Positions 11,100-24,309 are shown, counted from the first letter of the stretch. The stretch: DNA of 64,000 nucleotides from Bursaphelenchus xylophilus (GCA_904066235.2 CAJFCV020000003.1:2542001-2606000); one strand, 5' to 3'. Program-made: numbers and translations. Notes: generated from the letters alone by a model not told the origin.

Positions 11100-12530
11100 T
11101 TTTGAGTCAAAAGAAGGGATGATTCATAAAAAAGACTCATAAAAATACAAAATTTTAATTGCTAGAAAATTGGTTGTTAAAAAAAATTTTGCGGAATTAT
11201 TTTGATACGGCTCAAAATGTAAAAACAAATATTTATGGACCCTAAAAATACCAAAAATTTGCGAAAAATCAGCTAAAATTATACATATTATCCATGGCAA
11301 ATTTGAGGAAATTTTTTTGGTTTTTTGATTGGATTATGATTCCAGAATCAATAAAACACCATAAAATTAAGACTGAAATTCAAAACGTATTTTAAAAATG
11401 TCCAAAAATCGCTCAAAACATGGAAATATTCATCTTGTCCATCAAAATTTGATGTCAACTTTAATCTCAAATTCCTCAGCTACAAGAAGGTCAAAAAAAC
11501 CTTGACTTTTTCTTAAATATTCTATATGTTTTGCTCTCAAATCCAACTACAGGAACCGCCCTAGAAATGTTGAATAAATAGGAGAAAATCCACTCCGAGG
11601 AACACCCTTTTTTCTGTCCCCAAAACTGATAATAATTGACGTCATTTTTGAATATGTTCTCCAAGAATACCCGAAAAAATCACGAGCATTTCGCTGCGGA
11701 AACTATAAACTACAAGAATCAGCGATGGCAACTTTTGGGATCGGAATGATGATTGATTTTGCGGTAAATTTATCTAGTGTAATATCAGCATTTATTGTTG
11801 GATAAAAAAGCAATTTCAACCCTTTGTAATTTTTAAAATACGACATCTAATCGCAACGCAGACTTTTTACTTTATTTGGAAGTAGTTACTAACAAATTTT
11901 TGATCAAGAAGATTGCTTTTTATATTGTTTTAGATGTCTGATATCATCCCCTAGTGTAATATAAAAATGTGGAAAAAATCCCTAGAATTGAATTGCAGAT
12001 CACTCTAACTTTCTTGTATGGCATTTTTTATTATTAGGAATACAATCCACACCCTCAAATAGACTAGAATCAAGCACTGTGACAACAATTTATCTATATA
12101 CTACAATATAGAAAACATGAAAAACTTTTCATCTGTAGTATCCCAGACCTTTACAACTTTTTTCTAAACATGTGATAAGAAAAGCAGATGTTATTTACTT
12201 ACCTATCTTGTCAAAAACGATTAAATGTACATCAATATACCTAGTACAATATACATATATAAAAAGTTGGAAAGATGGTATTGCAAGTCTCCCAGGTTGT
12301 TCAGGAGTCCTAAAAGCTCACAGCCAAAGTTTTGGAAGGCGTATTTTACCCTAAAAAACCATACACAAGGTCCCGCACATTACATTACTTACAAAAACAT
12401 AACAAAATTTGGATGTCAAGTACAAGGTAATATCTCATCCTAGCCCCCTCAAACCTCCTCCAATCTCTCTCTAAAGCTCACAACCAACATCAGCCTCCTT
12501 TATAGGCCTCAGTAAACCCAATTTGACCGG
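11100..12530. other. Non-coding stretch with a dispersed short motif
   Basis: No gene is seen. CTAGTGTAATAT or a close variant occurs at about 11,776, 11,951 and 12,239, and again near 47,050. Confidence 0.4.
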
Positions 12531-14400
12531 TCATGACCCGCCATACCTACGCAAATCTCCTAAAAATCTCAAATCTCCTGAAAAAATCCCAAAACTCTCT
12601 GTCTCTCTCAACTCCCCACTGCGTAATAACCCAAAAATAGAAATCGCGGAATGCCTTGTTGTTATCACTTTCGGGTTATAGCATCGGGTTTTATGTTTGG
12701 GTAATAAAAAACGGAACAACATCAAATAAAAAATGGGAATACTTTCGTCGTCTTCGGTAATGGAACGTTTGGAGAAAAGTGGATAATAAAATAGAAGGGA
12801 GACCTTGTGTTTAGTATGTACAGTCAAGGGAAATGGTAGGGGAGGGGAGGCTGTCAAAATTAGACGCAGAAAAAACGGATTTTTTGAATGAAAAATTGGG
12901 AAAAATATAAAAAAAATTTAAAAGAAGAAAATTTGGGTCCCACAAAGAAAAATCGCCTTTGACTTTGAGTGATTTTTTATGTGTAATGTGATTGAAAATT
13001 GTTTGGAAATCCAACAAAAATCAAAAATTTTTGAAAGATTTCATTATAAAAATGTTGTTGGGTCCCACCGCGAAAACATTAATTGTATTAAAAGCGTCAT
13101 ATTTGGGATGATTGCTAACCTTCAAGATAACCGTTTGTTAGTGACACAAAATTAATAAAATTAATGGCTGCGTAATGATGTCATATCTTTTTGATATCTA
13201 AACTACAATGATATCTAAATGCATGCCTACGGTTGTCTCTTTGATTGCGACTTTCCCGAATCGATAAGAAAAACATTTTTATTTCTGCAGATTACGTGAT
13301 TACAGGAAACGTAGCCCAAGGGGTTGCTGAAATTCTATTGAAACTTACAGAGGAGTGCCCCAGGTGCGACGCTAAAGTTTTGATGAAACGTGCTAGCTAT
13401 TCCCGCCTAATCAAAACCACATGAACACAATTTCTCAGCGTTTTTATCGAATACTTACTCTTAGCACATTAGAAAATCCTCTTAACTTTATAAACTCAAG
13501 TGCAACGCTCATATTTTGATGAAACCTGGCACAACTTTAGAATAATTTTTTGTAAAGCATATGCGAGGCTTCCAGTGTGACCCATGCATAAGGTATATGC
13601 AAAATAAAAAAGAATACGCTAGTTTTATACGCTTTTTCAATGGAATTCATTTCGCATCCTGCATGTTCGGCGTACATCGTGAATTTTACTTGATGCCGTG
13701 GAACAAGTTTTTTTCTTTTTTAAGGCCAACTTTGCAACCAAGAAACCCCTCGAACTTTCTGTTGCCATCCACTGCAATCGTAATTCCTCATGACTCCATC
13801 AACACGATAGCCATCGCCCCACCACAATGTGTAGCCTTCTCCTGAAAATGCACATCAATTAATAATCTAGCTATAATCATTTCTTGGGCGTCTATTTATA
13901 TTCGTGCCGCGAACCCGGAACGGGGGTTATAAAACTGGGTGATAAGATAGAGAATCGCCGAAAACGGAGTGTATATCAAGGGGTTGTTTACATTACTGTT
14001 TAACGTAGGGTTGTAAATATTTTCTGAGATGTTTGCAGCTACCGGAACTGGGAGGGAAATTATGTAAATAGATAAATTTTTAGGGTTAAAAGTACGGGAA
14101 AAGGGGGAAAAAATCAAAGTTTTTGCAAATTTATGGATCCAAAAACTTGCGAAAATTTGCATAATTAGATAGAATTTTAATAAAAATTTGCATACTGCTC
14201 CATATTTTTGCAAAAATCTGCATAATTTTAATAATTTGTATAAAGTGAAATTTCCAATAAATCACATTTTTTAAGCCCTACGGTAAGAACGGAACTGCTC
14301 AACAAAGTCCAAAGCAATTTACGGATACATTACCGATAAGAAACCGGAGGAAAAACATGTTATTTTAGGCCAAAAGGACATGATTTGTGGAGCGAGAACC
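12531..14400. other. Unassigned DNA with miniature-element fragments
   Basis: Several minus-strand frames stay open for 90-110 codons but show no domain, start or splice logic. Diverged pieces of the GTGCGACGCTCAGA foldback family occur near 13,360 and 13,500. Confidence 0.35.
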
Positions 14401-14674
14401 TCAGACAAGAAAGGGAGATAAGGTCCGAAAGTTCGGGAGAACTGGACGGCAAAGACCAACCTTGGCAAACAAAAGAGGTTTGTAGTACTTTCTGAGGCTG
14501 TAGATAGTAATAAAAACATGTATATCAAACCAATTAGCGTTCATACAGCCAATGGCTGGTTCATATAAAGTTTGCATATCACAGTGGAAATCCTGCACAG
14601 CAAACTTTTGTACAACAAAATCTTCAATAGCAAGTAATTCTATATCCCCCTCAAAGTGAATCTCGGCCACGGCT

Positions 14675-14745
14675 AGACGTTTAAAGTGATGATGGGCGGT
14701 TCTAAGGCGCAAAGAATTCACATTATTTTCCCGATAGACTAACAT
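14675..14745 (-). mobile_element. Partial copy of the CTGTCGGGAAAATAATG miniature element
   Basis: Only one end is present, reading GTCTATCGGGAAAATAATG on the minus strand, followed by diverged internal sequence. A small hairpin element lies directly beside it. Confidence 0.7.
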
Positions 14746-14751
14746 TTACTT

Positions 14752-14811
14752 TGAGAGAAAGACTTGACTCATTTAGGAACACTTGGCTCGGTGGGTCAAG
14801 TGTTTCTCTCA
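14752..14811. repeat. Small hairpin element, copy 1
   Basis: GAGAGAAAGACTTGAC and its near-complement GTCAAGTGTTTCTCTC enclose GAACACTTGGCTCGGTGG. The same hairpin recurs at 53,008-53,060. Confidence 0.75.
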
Positions 14812-15478
14812 AAATAGTCGACGCATAATTATGACTTTTTTATGGATGAAAGATTCTAAAACAATGATTATGAAGAGGTCATTGGCAACATGCTCTAGAA
14901 ACACTTTCATTTAAGACGCTAGACCTTGAGAAATTGGCTTATAACACTAACTTACAGCCAGTAAAATTCAAAAAACGCCCACCATAATTGAGGCGTACAA
15001 AAATTGAAACTATACTTTACAGCCATTCCTATCAATTGTAAACTGTCATAATCTGACGTGTAAACGATTGTAAAATTACATGATTATCAACAAAAAAATT
15101 TGGGGGGAGTAGGGCGAGTGATCAAAGAGAAATGGAGGTGCCACTCCCTTCTCTATGTAATTAAATTCGCTTTCTTCGCAGAATCATAACAAATCGGGAG
15201 ACGAAAGAACAATTATCGTGTGTTTTCCGGGGGGATATTTGGAGAAAACGGTGGAGAAAATCATAATCAACAGGATTTGGGGTGAGAAAACGCAAAGGTA
15301 GAAGAATGACGGGGATTTTGAGCAATTTAGAAGTGAATTGAGAAAATTGATGACTAAAAAGGGAAAGGAGGACAGGTGGAAAAAATAGAGTCATTATGAA
15401 TTATAAAGGTATTCAATTTTTAAACAGTTTAAATTAAATAAATAAAGAGTTTAATTTTCTAACAGGACAACTGTCAAT

Positions 15479-15614
15479 CCGTCGGGAAAATAGTGAGTGA
15501 AATGTCGCTGAAGTTAAAAGCAATTTGGTTTTGTCGCGACACAATTCATTTTCTCAGCAGCGATGCAATTTTAGATGCGACAGAGTGTTCATTATTTTCC
15601 CAACAGACTGATAA
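15479..15614. mobile_element. CTGTCGGGAAAATAATG miniature element
   Basis: Ends GTCGGGAAAATAGTGAG and TTCATTATTTTCCCAACAG face each other. The core includes the shared GCGACACAATTCATTTTCTC block. Non-coding. Confidence 0.85.
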
Positions 15615-16022
15615 TCCAAGTGCGATGCTCAGATTTTGATGAAACTTGGCACAAATTTATATTTTTTTTATGAAACATGCAAGATTTCTAACTCGTGCTA
15701 AGCAAAAACGAAAGAGATTTTCAGGTCGGAAGTTTTTAAAAATACGAGTTTTCTTCTTTAAATTTTGGCATGGAAAGTTTCATGCCTATTTCTACCGTAG
15801 AGAGTAATATTTCCACAAAAAAAGGTTTTAGTTTTTTCGACGAAAAACTGACAAAGTTACGGCCAAAAAATGTTCCTGTCTGACCGGTCTTTGCGCTCTG
15901 TTCTCGGCCGCCAAGATGGTCGTCTGCAAAGCGCGAGATAAGACTTTCAACGATTGGCATATAACCTATGCCCGGCAAAGTTTATAGAAAATCTGAGCGT
16001 CGCATTTGGAGTTCTTACCGTT
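15615..16022. mobile_element. Diverged GTGCGACGCTCAGA foldback element
   Basis: Starts CCAAGTGCGATGCTCAG and ends CTGAGCGTCGCATTTGG, with the shared TTGATGAAACTTGGCAC and GCTCTG..CTCGGC blocks between. It abuts the preceding miniature element. Confidence 0.75.
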
Positions 16023-16499
16023 GTGAAGTGTCTAACTTTTCTACTCTGTCGTATTTTACAAAATTTCGGCGCATCAACATTGGAAGCCCAACGCTTTGTA
16101 AGATTTTAGATAGTTTGAAATCAGCTGACATTCTATTAAGCCACCAAATTGTATGTTACCAACGGCACACCCCATTATCATCGGAAGTATTAAAAAATAT
16201 TAAAAACAGCCCGTCGGAAACTATTTTTAAAACTTTAAGAACCCTCTTACAAACCCTGCACCAGATGACACCAAAAAACAACTTGTAAAAAACAAACTGG
16301 CCATGATGCGCCTGATAATGAGTTTTAGAAATCACCGCACATATGCTTGCTATGAAACTTGTGCGTCAATTTGAATTAATGATGACTTTTTCCCTGGGGT
16401 TAACCATTGATAATCACTTGTTCGAAGGGAAGAGTAACAAAAACAAAATTTCAAAATCAACCTTTGAGGGCAAACATGGGACGTCTACGGACATACTAC

Positions 16500-16700
16500 G
16501 TGCGTAGAGGTGTTTTTGCCCTTTGTCGCGAATGCACAGTGCACTTTGTCTTTTTTCTTCTACTTGTCGCTTACGCACGATTTGTTTTTTTTTTGCAAAA
16601 TTAAAAAACAGATTGCACTGTGCGAGCGAATTAGCAAAACCGCAATACAGTTGGGAAGAACTGCGATATTTTTTTTGCGTAAATTGCACTGTGCAAAATG
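16500..16700. repeat. TGCACTGTGCAA-rich segment
   Basis: The near-palindrome TGCACTGTGC occurs three times (near 16,534, 16,613 and 16,685). The same word recurs in repeats at 33.0-33.1 and 63.06-63.17 kb. Confidence 0.5.
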
Positions 16701-18003
16701 GGGTTTTTCGTTTAGTTTGGAACAAAAGTCTTCCCCCTAATTTTCGGGAAATGTTATGGAAGTTCGATTGTTTGTGGGACCTCAAAACAGGTCTTTCCGA
16801 CATTTTTGATTATAAGTAACCCAGTTTTTATGCTCGCCAATTGAATTCTTGTCGGAACGTTGGCAATACGTAGTGGATACCGATACTATGTTTGGTTTCC
16901 AGTTAAATACAACTGTCAAAATAAATTTGTTTGAAAAAAAACAAAAAAGGGGGAAAACTTTCGTTCCAACCAAATATTTCCGAAAAAACATGGTAACATA
17001 TTGTGTTGGCAAGGGAAGTACCATAAGTGCGCCGCTGATATTTTTGATGAAACTTGAAACAAGTTTAGAATATTTTTTGTCTAATGCATACATCGGACAA
17101 CTAGCTCGCGTTTTGCAAAAAATCAATATTTTTAGCTGAAAGGTTGGCGAAAATGTCACAAAATTTTTTCTGTCCCTAGCTGTAAGGAAGAATTTTCAAT
17201 AGTCCAAAATAATCAAATAGATTGTAAAATACACCCTCAGCGGTTTTAAAATTATTTTTAGTTTGTTCTCAAGCCGCGAGAGCAAAAAATTCTATCATTT
17301 CGTCGTAAGAACCAAATTTCATTAACAAAAATGCCAAAAGAAACTTCAAAGTTTCTATTCAGCTCCTCAAAAACAATAAATCTTGTCACGTTTCGGCTTA
17401 TTCAGCATTTTCTCCCAAATTAATTTTTTCCCTCTGGCAACAGTCCACCGAACCTACTAGAAAGCACACTATCGACAAAAGTGATCAGAGGAGACGAGAA
17501 TATCAATTTCTTGTTGATTATCATTCTGTATTCGTTTATAAGCTTTCGCTGAATTTTCTTATCTAAAAGTCATCGAATTGCTTATCTTTATGGACTTTTC
17601 GACACTCCACAAGTCCGCCGGTTTAAACTTGAGCGATTTTGATAGGTTTACAACACTTTTCAAGGGGGTTTTACAACTATTTTGTAGCGTTTTTGAAGTG
17701 AAGTTCAAAGTTTTCCGAGGAAAATTTGAAATTTTTATATATTAAAGTATCTTTTACTATAAAAAATGCCCGGGTATGTTGAAAAAAAAGATAAAAATAA
17801 ACGAACAGATCAATAATCAGAACGGTCAGACGTTCGATGATTAGAAAAAATTGAAAAAAAACAACAGGGAAGTAAGTCGTTAAAGATTATTAGCTCAGAA
17901 ATGAAACATTAAAGACTCAAAAAACGTTTATACATATAAAAAATTGCACCACCCCAACAAAGTTCATTTTTAGGTCAAAAAATTGATTGTTATATACGGC
18001 CAG

Positions 18004-18150
18004 CTTGTCGGGAAAATAGTGTGGATTTTTCGCAGCAAAATGTCTCGTCCCAGTCACACACCAAATCTTCAGCCAAGGCTAGTCTTCGCGAATTGATGAT
18101 GGACAATTCCAAGGCTCGACAAATCCACATTATTTTCCCGACAGACTGAT
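18004..18150. mobile_element. CTGTCGGGAAAATAATG miniature element, GTGGATTTGTCGC subtype
   Basis: Ends TTGTCGGGAAAATAGTGTGG and CCACATTATTTTCCCGACAG. The core differs from the GAGCACTCTGTCGC subtype and instead carries the CGATGATGG or GATGATGGGCGATTC block. Confidence 0.88.
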
Positions 18151-18599
18151 AACCCGTCCGGAAAGTCACTGGAGATGCGCCGTGATAAAAGAAAAGCTCA
18201 CATGCGTTTTATACGGTAAAATAACACGCTTTCCGCGTTACAAATGCGGAAAATGCCAAAAAATGCAAGGAAATTGAAAAAATTTCATATGTTATTGCCA
18301 AATGAAGCTACATATAGCTTCTCCCTGCCCAGTTACTCTACGGAATGCACACGATTCCAATGAACAACGTATTTTAAAATGCAAGAACTTCAAAATTCAC
18401 ATATTTCTTTCAAGAATATGGGTCTTTATAAAGCCTGTACAACCACAAAACATCATCCTTTAAAAAATGAAGCTTCAATCCGCATATTCTAGCTCTTCCC
18501 GCCCAATCGAAACCACATGAGTCCAATTTTTCAGCCTTTTTTAATCGAATGCTTACTCTGAGAACTTTAGAAAATCCTCTTAACTTTCGAACAAGGGAA

Positions 18600-18960
18600 G
18601 AGCTCCAAGTGTAACGCTCTTGATAAAAACTTGGCTCAAATTTAGACTAATATTTTCCAATACATATGCGAGACTTCTAGCTTGTGCTTTGCAGAAACGA
18701 CCGAAGATTTTTATGTCGAAAGTGGATAAAAAAGTGGAAATTTTTATGCAAACCTTGGTGTTAAAAGTTGCGTGCTTACGTTTTACTGTAGAGGCGAATA
18801 TTTCCTCAAAAAGTCTTTTTTTCCGCACGACAGTGGCAAAGATATGGCCAAAAATTGTTGTTCTCTCTGACCGCTCTCCGCATTTTATGTACTCTCTTGG
18901 CAGCAAAGATTGTTCAATATCTCAACTGCACCTGAAAAGTGCTAGCTAAAACTTTCAGGA
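18600..18960. mobile_element. Diverged GTGCGACGCTCAGA foldback element
   Basis: Starts CTCCAAGTGTAACGCTC. It shares the internal blocks GCGAGACTTCTAGC and GACCGCTCTCCGC with the intact copy at 21.1 kb; the right end is degraded. Confidence 0.65.
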
Positions 18961-19669
18961 ATTGATATGTTGTCTATGATTGACGTGTGTGCTAAATTTA
19001 GAGAAAATGTGAGCGTCCCAGTTGGGGTACTCATAAATAAGTGCCAAATAGCAAAGAGATTGATGAATTTTAGAGCATATAAAAAATCTATCCACCAAAA
19101 AAAATATTTTTTTCATCAAACTGAGGCCCAAATTCATAGAAAAAACTCCCTTATTGCGTCTTGTTTTCGAAAAATTATTGCGCAATCAAACGAATTTTTA
19201 AAAAAACGAAAGAAATTTGCAAAATACCCTTCCGCGGCGCTGCTGATTGAAGGCGAAGATAGACGCGAAAAAAGAACTTTTTTCCGGTCGGATTGCGTGT
19301 TATACCGGATCTTTTTCGAAATTGATAGCTTTCTCTTCGCCCCGTCTTCCACCTGCGGATCAAATTTTTGTTTTTGAATAAAATTTCGTTTGATAAAAAA
19401 CTTGGAATGCGGTTTTTATGAAGTTGGGGGAAATTTTTGATAGATAGGTGTGGAAACAATGAGAATTTGTAGTTTTGAGGGAAAAATAAGACGCTTTGAT
19501 TATACAGAAAATGAGGAAAAATCAGGGAGAAAATTGATCAAAAGAATACAGTGTCGAAAAAATGGTATGTCACGATCCCGTGATGAATTCCCAGAAATTA
19601 GCATAAAAATGAATATTTTGATATAAATGTAATGGATCGACCGCTTTTCGGTCACTCGTTGGTGAAATA

Positions 19670-20567
19670 CAGGGTCTTTCAAGAAATGTGCAGGAAAGTA
19701 GGAGGCTATAACTTTCGGCGGAGGCGGCGCAGAGAGTTCGTTTTTGGAATATGTATTTTTCAGTGACATTATTTTTTGCCTACGAAATAACAAGATTTTT
19801 AAGTGCAAACTGTAGTCGCTACAACCTTTTGAAAAAGGGGTCTTTTACCCCGAAAATCAGGGTTTTTCGGTTGAAAATGATCGAGAAATTTCAGTTTTTC
19901 GGTTGAAAATCACCAGGAAATGTCGGATTTTTTGGGGGGTTTCGATAGAGTTGACGTTGAAAAAAGGAAGGATGTTGCCAACACGTTGAAAATTAAGCAA
20001 AAATTCGGCTAGCCTCAACTTGGGGCAGATTTCGAATTTATTTTCAGTGTTTCATTTGGGGATTTGGGGGACCTGGAATCGCCTAGCCAAGGCACCAGCA
20101 TAGATGTGGTCTTACAAAAACTAGTCAAAACGGTGTAATGGGTGTCAAAGGGCAGGAATGACAACCAAACTTTTAAACTGCTAGAAAAAACTGGTTGGCT
20201 TGCCAAAGTGTCAGAATGAAAAGTAGCCGAATATTTGCTTAATTTTCAACGTGTTGGCAACATCCTTCCCTTTTTCCAACGTCAACTCTGTCGAAACCCC
20301 CAAAAAATCCGACATTTCTTGGTGATTTTCAACCGAAAAACTCTGAAATTTCTCGATCATTTTCAACCGAAAAACCCTGGTTTTCGGGGTAAAAGACCCC
20401 TTTTTCAAAAGGTTGTAGCGACCTCAGTTTGCACTTAAAAATCTTGTTATTTAGTAGGCAAAAAATAATGTCACTGAAAAATACATATTCCAAAAACGAA
20501 CTTTCTGCGCCGCCTTCGCCGAAAGTTATAGCCTCCTACCTTCCTGCACATTTCTTGAAAGACCCTG
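19670..20567. mobile_element. Foldback DNA element, TACAGGGTCTTTCAAGAAA ends
   Basis: Two arms of about 340 bases (19,670-20,012 and 20,222-20,567) are inverted copies of each other, each ending CAGGGTCTTTCAAGAAATG, and TA stands on both sides. The loop of about 210 bases is unrelated. No transposase is present. Single-arm copies lie at 29,576 and 50,266. The TA flanks suggest mobilisation by a Tc1/mariner-class transposase; that is inference. Confidence 0.9.
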
Positions 20568-21103
20568 TAAACATATGCTTGGAATTGTTGGAAGTCTCCG
20601 TTTGATCCAGTCCGGTCGTGCCGATACAAAGTGGAATCAATTTTGCGCGAGTCCACAGTTTTACTGCTGGAGTTTTCTAGTAGTGAGTTGTCAGTTATTA
20701 AGGGTAGTGAATACTAGGAGTAGAGGGCAAGTTAGGGGCCATCCTATACCTCGACTCATATCTAAGTCTTGACAGGTATTGCCAAAAAATTCTAAACGTA
20801 GGTTTTAAAAATCCCCCAAAAATAAAAACCCTCAAGACCCTTGAACGCAAAGCCCCCCAAAACGAGCCGCAAACTGTTTGCGCACCGAACTTAAGTAACC
20901 TTTAGTTTCGAGAATAATGACCTCAAAGGGACAAAAGGAGAGAGCTGGAGGTTCAGAAGCGACAAACAAAAAGTGGAAAACACCCATTAGATCACTGCAG
21001 GTGGAGAAGTCGGGTGGGTATTTTGTTGCCGATTTTGTTAATTTTGAAATTTATGCAAATTAAAAAATTATAAATTTGAATGTGTAAAAAGTTCTATCAA
21101 TTA

Positions 21104-21554
21104 ACAGGGGAAGTACTCCAAGTGCGACGCTCAGATTCTGATGAAACTTTGCACAAATTTAGAAAAAAATTTTCTAAGATATACGCGAGAATTCTAGCTC
21201 GCGCTTTGCAGAAACAACCGAGATTTTTAGATCGAAAGTTGGCCAAAATTTAGGACTTTTTGCCGAATTTCGGCACGAAAAGTTTCATACCTGTTTCAAC
21301 CGTAAAGGATAATGTTTCTACAAAAAATCAGATTTTTCCGCACAAGACTGCCAAAGTTATGGCCAAAAAGCGCTTTTCTCTCTGACCGCTCTCCACGTTT
21401 CGCGTGCTCTCTCGGCGGCAAAGATCGCTCAGTATCTCGACGGCGCTTGCAAAGCGCGAGCTAAAACTTTCAGTAATTTATATTTAGTCCATACCCGACG
21501 TGTGTGAAAATTTTAAAGAAAATCTGAGCATCGCACTTGGAGTACTTCCCCTGT
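21104..21554. mobile_element. GTGCGACGCTCAGA foldback element, best copy
   Basis: Termini ACAGGGGAAGTACTCCAAG and CTTGGAGTACTTCCCCTGT are inverted for about 37 bases. Internal blocks GCTCGCGCTTTGCAGAAAC and CTCTCTGACCGCTCTCC are shared by all copies. Non-coding. Confidence 0.9.
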
Positions 21555-22110
21555 AAATAAATATGAGTTCACAGCTTCACTATTTTAAATTTAATGAAGA
21601 AAAAAATACGAAAATTTCTCGAAACTAAAAAAAATTAAAACAAAAAAATACTTCAAAAAATTATACATTTTTGCGTTTTTTTGGGTTGTAAAATACGAAT
21701 TAATGATCTGCGTCTCATTTATAAAAAAATTTTAAAATAATTTTTGAAAAAAAATTACAAAAGAAAATAAGATAATATTCAACTTTTTTAAGTTAGTATA
21801 CAGTTCGAAATTTTTGAGTTGTAAAATACGGGCTTCAATAATTTTAAGAAAAAAATTGAGAAATCGTCTCGAAAAATTAGGTGAGGTAAATTCAATTTCG
21901 GGGGAACGTAAATCAGAGAGAGAAATCTCAATTCGGATATAAATCTTGCCCCAATTAACCCCTCCGGCTGCAAATTAGTGTTTTTTTTTGGAAGGTAAAA
22001 GATAAAAAGAATAATAAAAAAAGGGTAAAATACGGAAATTGTTTTGTAGTTTTCATGAAAAAATATTAAAATAACAGTAGCATAGCAGCCGCAGAAATAA
22101 TTTTCAAAAA

Positions 22111-23440
22111 TTTAAAGTACGCGCTTCCGTATAACTACGTACACACTTGGCAAAAATGCAATAAGTCGCGTTGAGAATCAAAAAAATAATTTTTGTACGG
22201 TAGAAAAATAATTTTTTTTGTGGCTGGTGCCGAGAATTTTTTTGTTTGCGGATGGAATGGACGATTTTCGAGATTTGGCGTCGTTGTAAGTTTATTTCAT
22301 GTATAATATATTTTTTTGCTTGATTTTATCTTCTTTTCAAGAAAACTTGTGATTTTTTTAGATCTAATTTTTCTGACGCGTCAAGAAGGGTGGATTCGAG
22401 GTCGTCTACATGGTTGAACCCATTGATAAGTACGGCGTCCAGCAGTTGAAGGTAGAATTCTTCAATTCCTTGAATAGGAGCAGAAAGTCTACGAAGATAA
22501 GGCCAGGATCGAAAAGCCCCAAAGATGAATGAGGTATGTTTCAGCTTTGTGATTGTTTTAGGTACTTCTCAATGAAAGTTTAGACGTTTGATACGCATAA
22601 TGGCGTAAACCTGTTTTTTTCAGATTTTCAATGAATCCCCTTTCCTGGAAGTCGTCAACGAGGTCTCCAACTTCATCGAGGACGTCGAATAGAAAGAACC
22701 CAAGCCACTGCCTTCGTTCCAATCTCTGGATTTAACCGATACAAGATGATTTGTTCAAGCAATGGACAGTTGACCGCAAGGAACAAAAGACTTCCGGCAT
22801 CCGTGATTGCTAAGAATATTAATTCATCCGTATTACATGTTTGACTTGAAAAATAAAATTTTACGTTGAACAGGCCTTATTTTATTCATTTATTATAACT
22901 GAAAGCTCAAATGGCAAAAGGAACGTGTTGAAAGACAATCATATAAACATTGTTCAAAGGTCATGAGTACGAGGTTGGAGACCAATACTTTCTGGACCTT
23001 CTCGTCAAGGATGTCCTTCATGATCTTGCAAAGGCTTTTCGATCTTGACCTTATCTTCGACTACCTTCTGCTTCTATTCAGGGAGAACTGCTGGACATCG
23101 TACTCATCAATGGGTTCAGCCCTGTAGAGACCTCGAATCCATGCTTCTTGACGCGTCAGAAAAATTAGATCTAAAAAAACCAAAATTTTTCTTGAAAAGA
23201 AGCTAAAATAGAGAAAAAATATACACAAAAAGCAAAAAAATACATTTATTATGCATAAAATAAACTTACAACGAGGCCAACGCTCCAATATTGTCCATTC
23301 CATCCGCAAAAAACAAAATTCTCGGCACCAGCCACAAAAAAAAATATTTTTCTACCGTACAAAAATTATTTTTTTGAGTCTCAACGCGACTTATTGCATT
23401 TTTGCCAAGTGTGTAGTTATACGGAAGCGCGTACTTTAAA
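22111..23440. mobile_element. Foldback element carrying HSP90-like gene fragments
   Basis: The outer arms (about 22,111-22,475 and 23,090-23,440) are inverted copies starting TTTAAAGTACGCGCTTCCGT. Just inside the left arm the plus strand encodes GFEVVYMVEPIDKYGVQQLK. Inside the right arm the minus strand encodes a diverged version (RAEPIDEYDVQQ) and then KIMKDILDEKVQKVLVSN. Both match the C-terminal half of cytosolic HSP90, where EPIDEY.VQQLK and MKDILD.KVEKV.VSNR are hallmark strings. Frames are broken by stops and frameshifts, so these are captured dead fragments. Confidence 0.8.
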
Positions 23441-23522
23441 GTCGAAAACTTCCAAAAATCGCAAAAATTTATTATATTTCAAATCCGAAAAGTATTTCAC
23501 TCCTTCCAACTCAACTTAAAAT

Positions 23523-23560
23523 ATGAGTAACACAGAGATCCCCGAGGTTCTCAACGCAAA
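23523..23560 (+). CDS. Possible short first exon
   Basis: ATG followed by SNTEIPEVLNAK leads into a strong donor (AAAGA/GTAAGT). A compatible block at 24,107-24,198 lies between CTGGCCAG and CGCAG/GTAAAAG and stays open in the joined frame (RTRCPRKRFARFFLKKSA). No family is recognised and the following exons were not found. Confidence 0.25.
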
Positions 23561-24039
23561 GAGTAAGTCTAAACATCGGCTACTTTCTGAGTCAAAACAA
23601 CAGCCGGGTGGCTAGTTTCTTTTCGGTTACCTCATTTTATGCGAGGGGAAAACGACGCGGCGAAAAGTTGGAAAAATATGAAAAAATTGGGAGAACTTTT
23701 TTTTTAAGTAAGAAAGGAGAGACGGGGAAAATTTTGGGGTACCTCAAATTTTTTGGATTTTTAAAATATCATTCTTGAGACTTTTAAAGACGAAAAATTT
23801 CAAAAAATTAAAAAAAAAATATTTTTTGATTAAAAGATAAAAAAAATTTTTTTATTTTTTGATCAAAAAAATTTTATTTTTATAAACACAAAAATAAAAA
23901 AAAATACGTATTTTATTTTATTTTTTTTTGGATTTTTAGAAACCTTGTTTTTAAGATTTTTTAAAACAAAAATTTTTAAAAAAAATTATTTTTTTTATTT
24001 TTCGATCAAAAAAATTTTTTTATAAACTCAAAAACTAAA

Positions 24040-24305
24040 AAGTACGTATTTTAACCTGTTCTCAAAATATTTTTCCCCAAATTTCTACCTAATCCTCCTC
24101 CATCTGGCCAGGTCGAACAAGATGCCCTCGAAAAAGATTCGCGCGGTTCTTCCTCAAAAAGTCGGCGGCCTCTTTTTTTACGCATAAAACGCAGGTAAAA
24201 GGTGAGAGCAAAGGCCGTAAAATTTGCATAAGAACGGAAGGATGAAAAGGTAAATGTTGTTTGTGGAGATCGGGATTCTCGGAAGCGCAAGAAATTGGGC
24301 AAATA
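24040..24305. other. GC-richer block with coding-like frames on both strands
   Basis: An island of higher GC stands between A/T runs. All three minus-strand frames are largely open for 60-80 codons, so frame cannot be chosen by openness. One includes a hydrophobic run (NNIYLFILPFLCKFYGL). It probably contains an exon, but strand and gene are unresolved. Confidence 0.3.
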
Positions 24306-24309
24306 TTAT

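Noticed and set aside
18967..19460. 136- and 94-codon overlapping frames
   Set aside because: They are open on both strands in several frames, show no splice sites or domain, and lie next to diverged foldback fragments.
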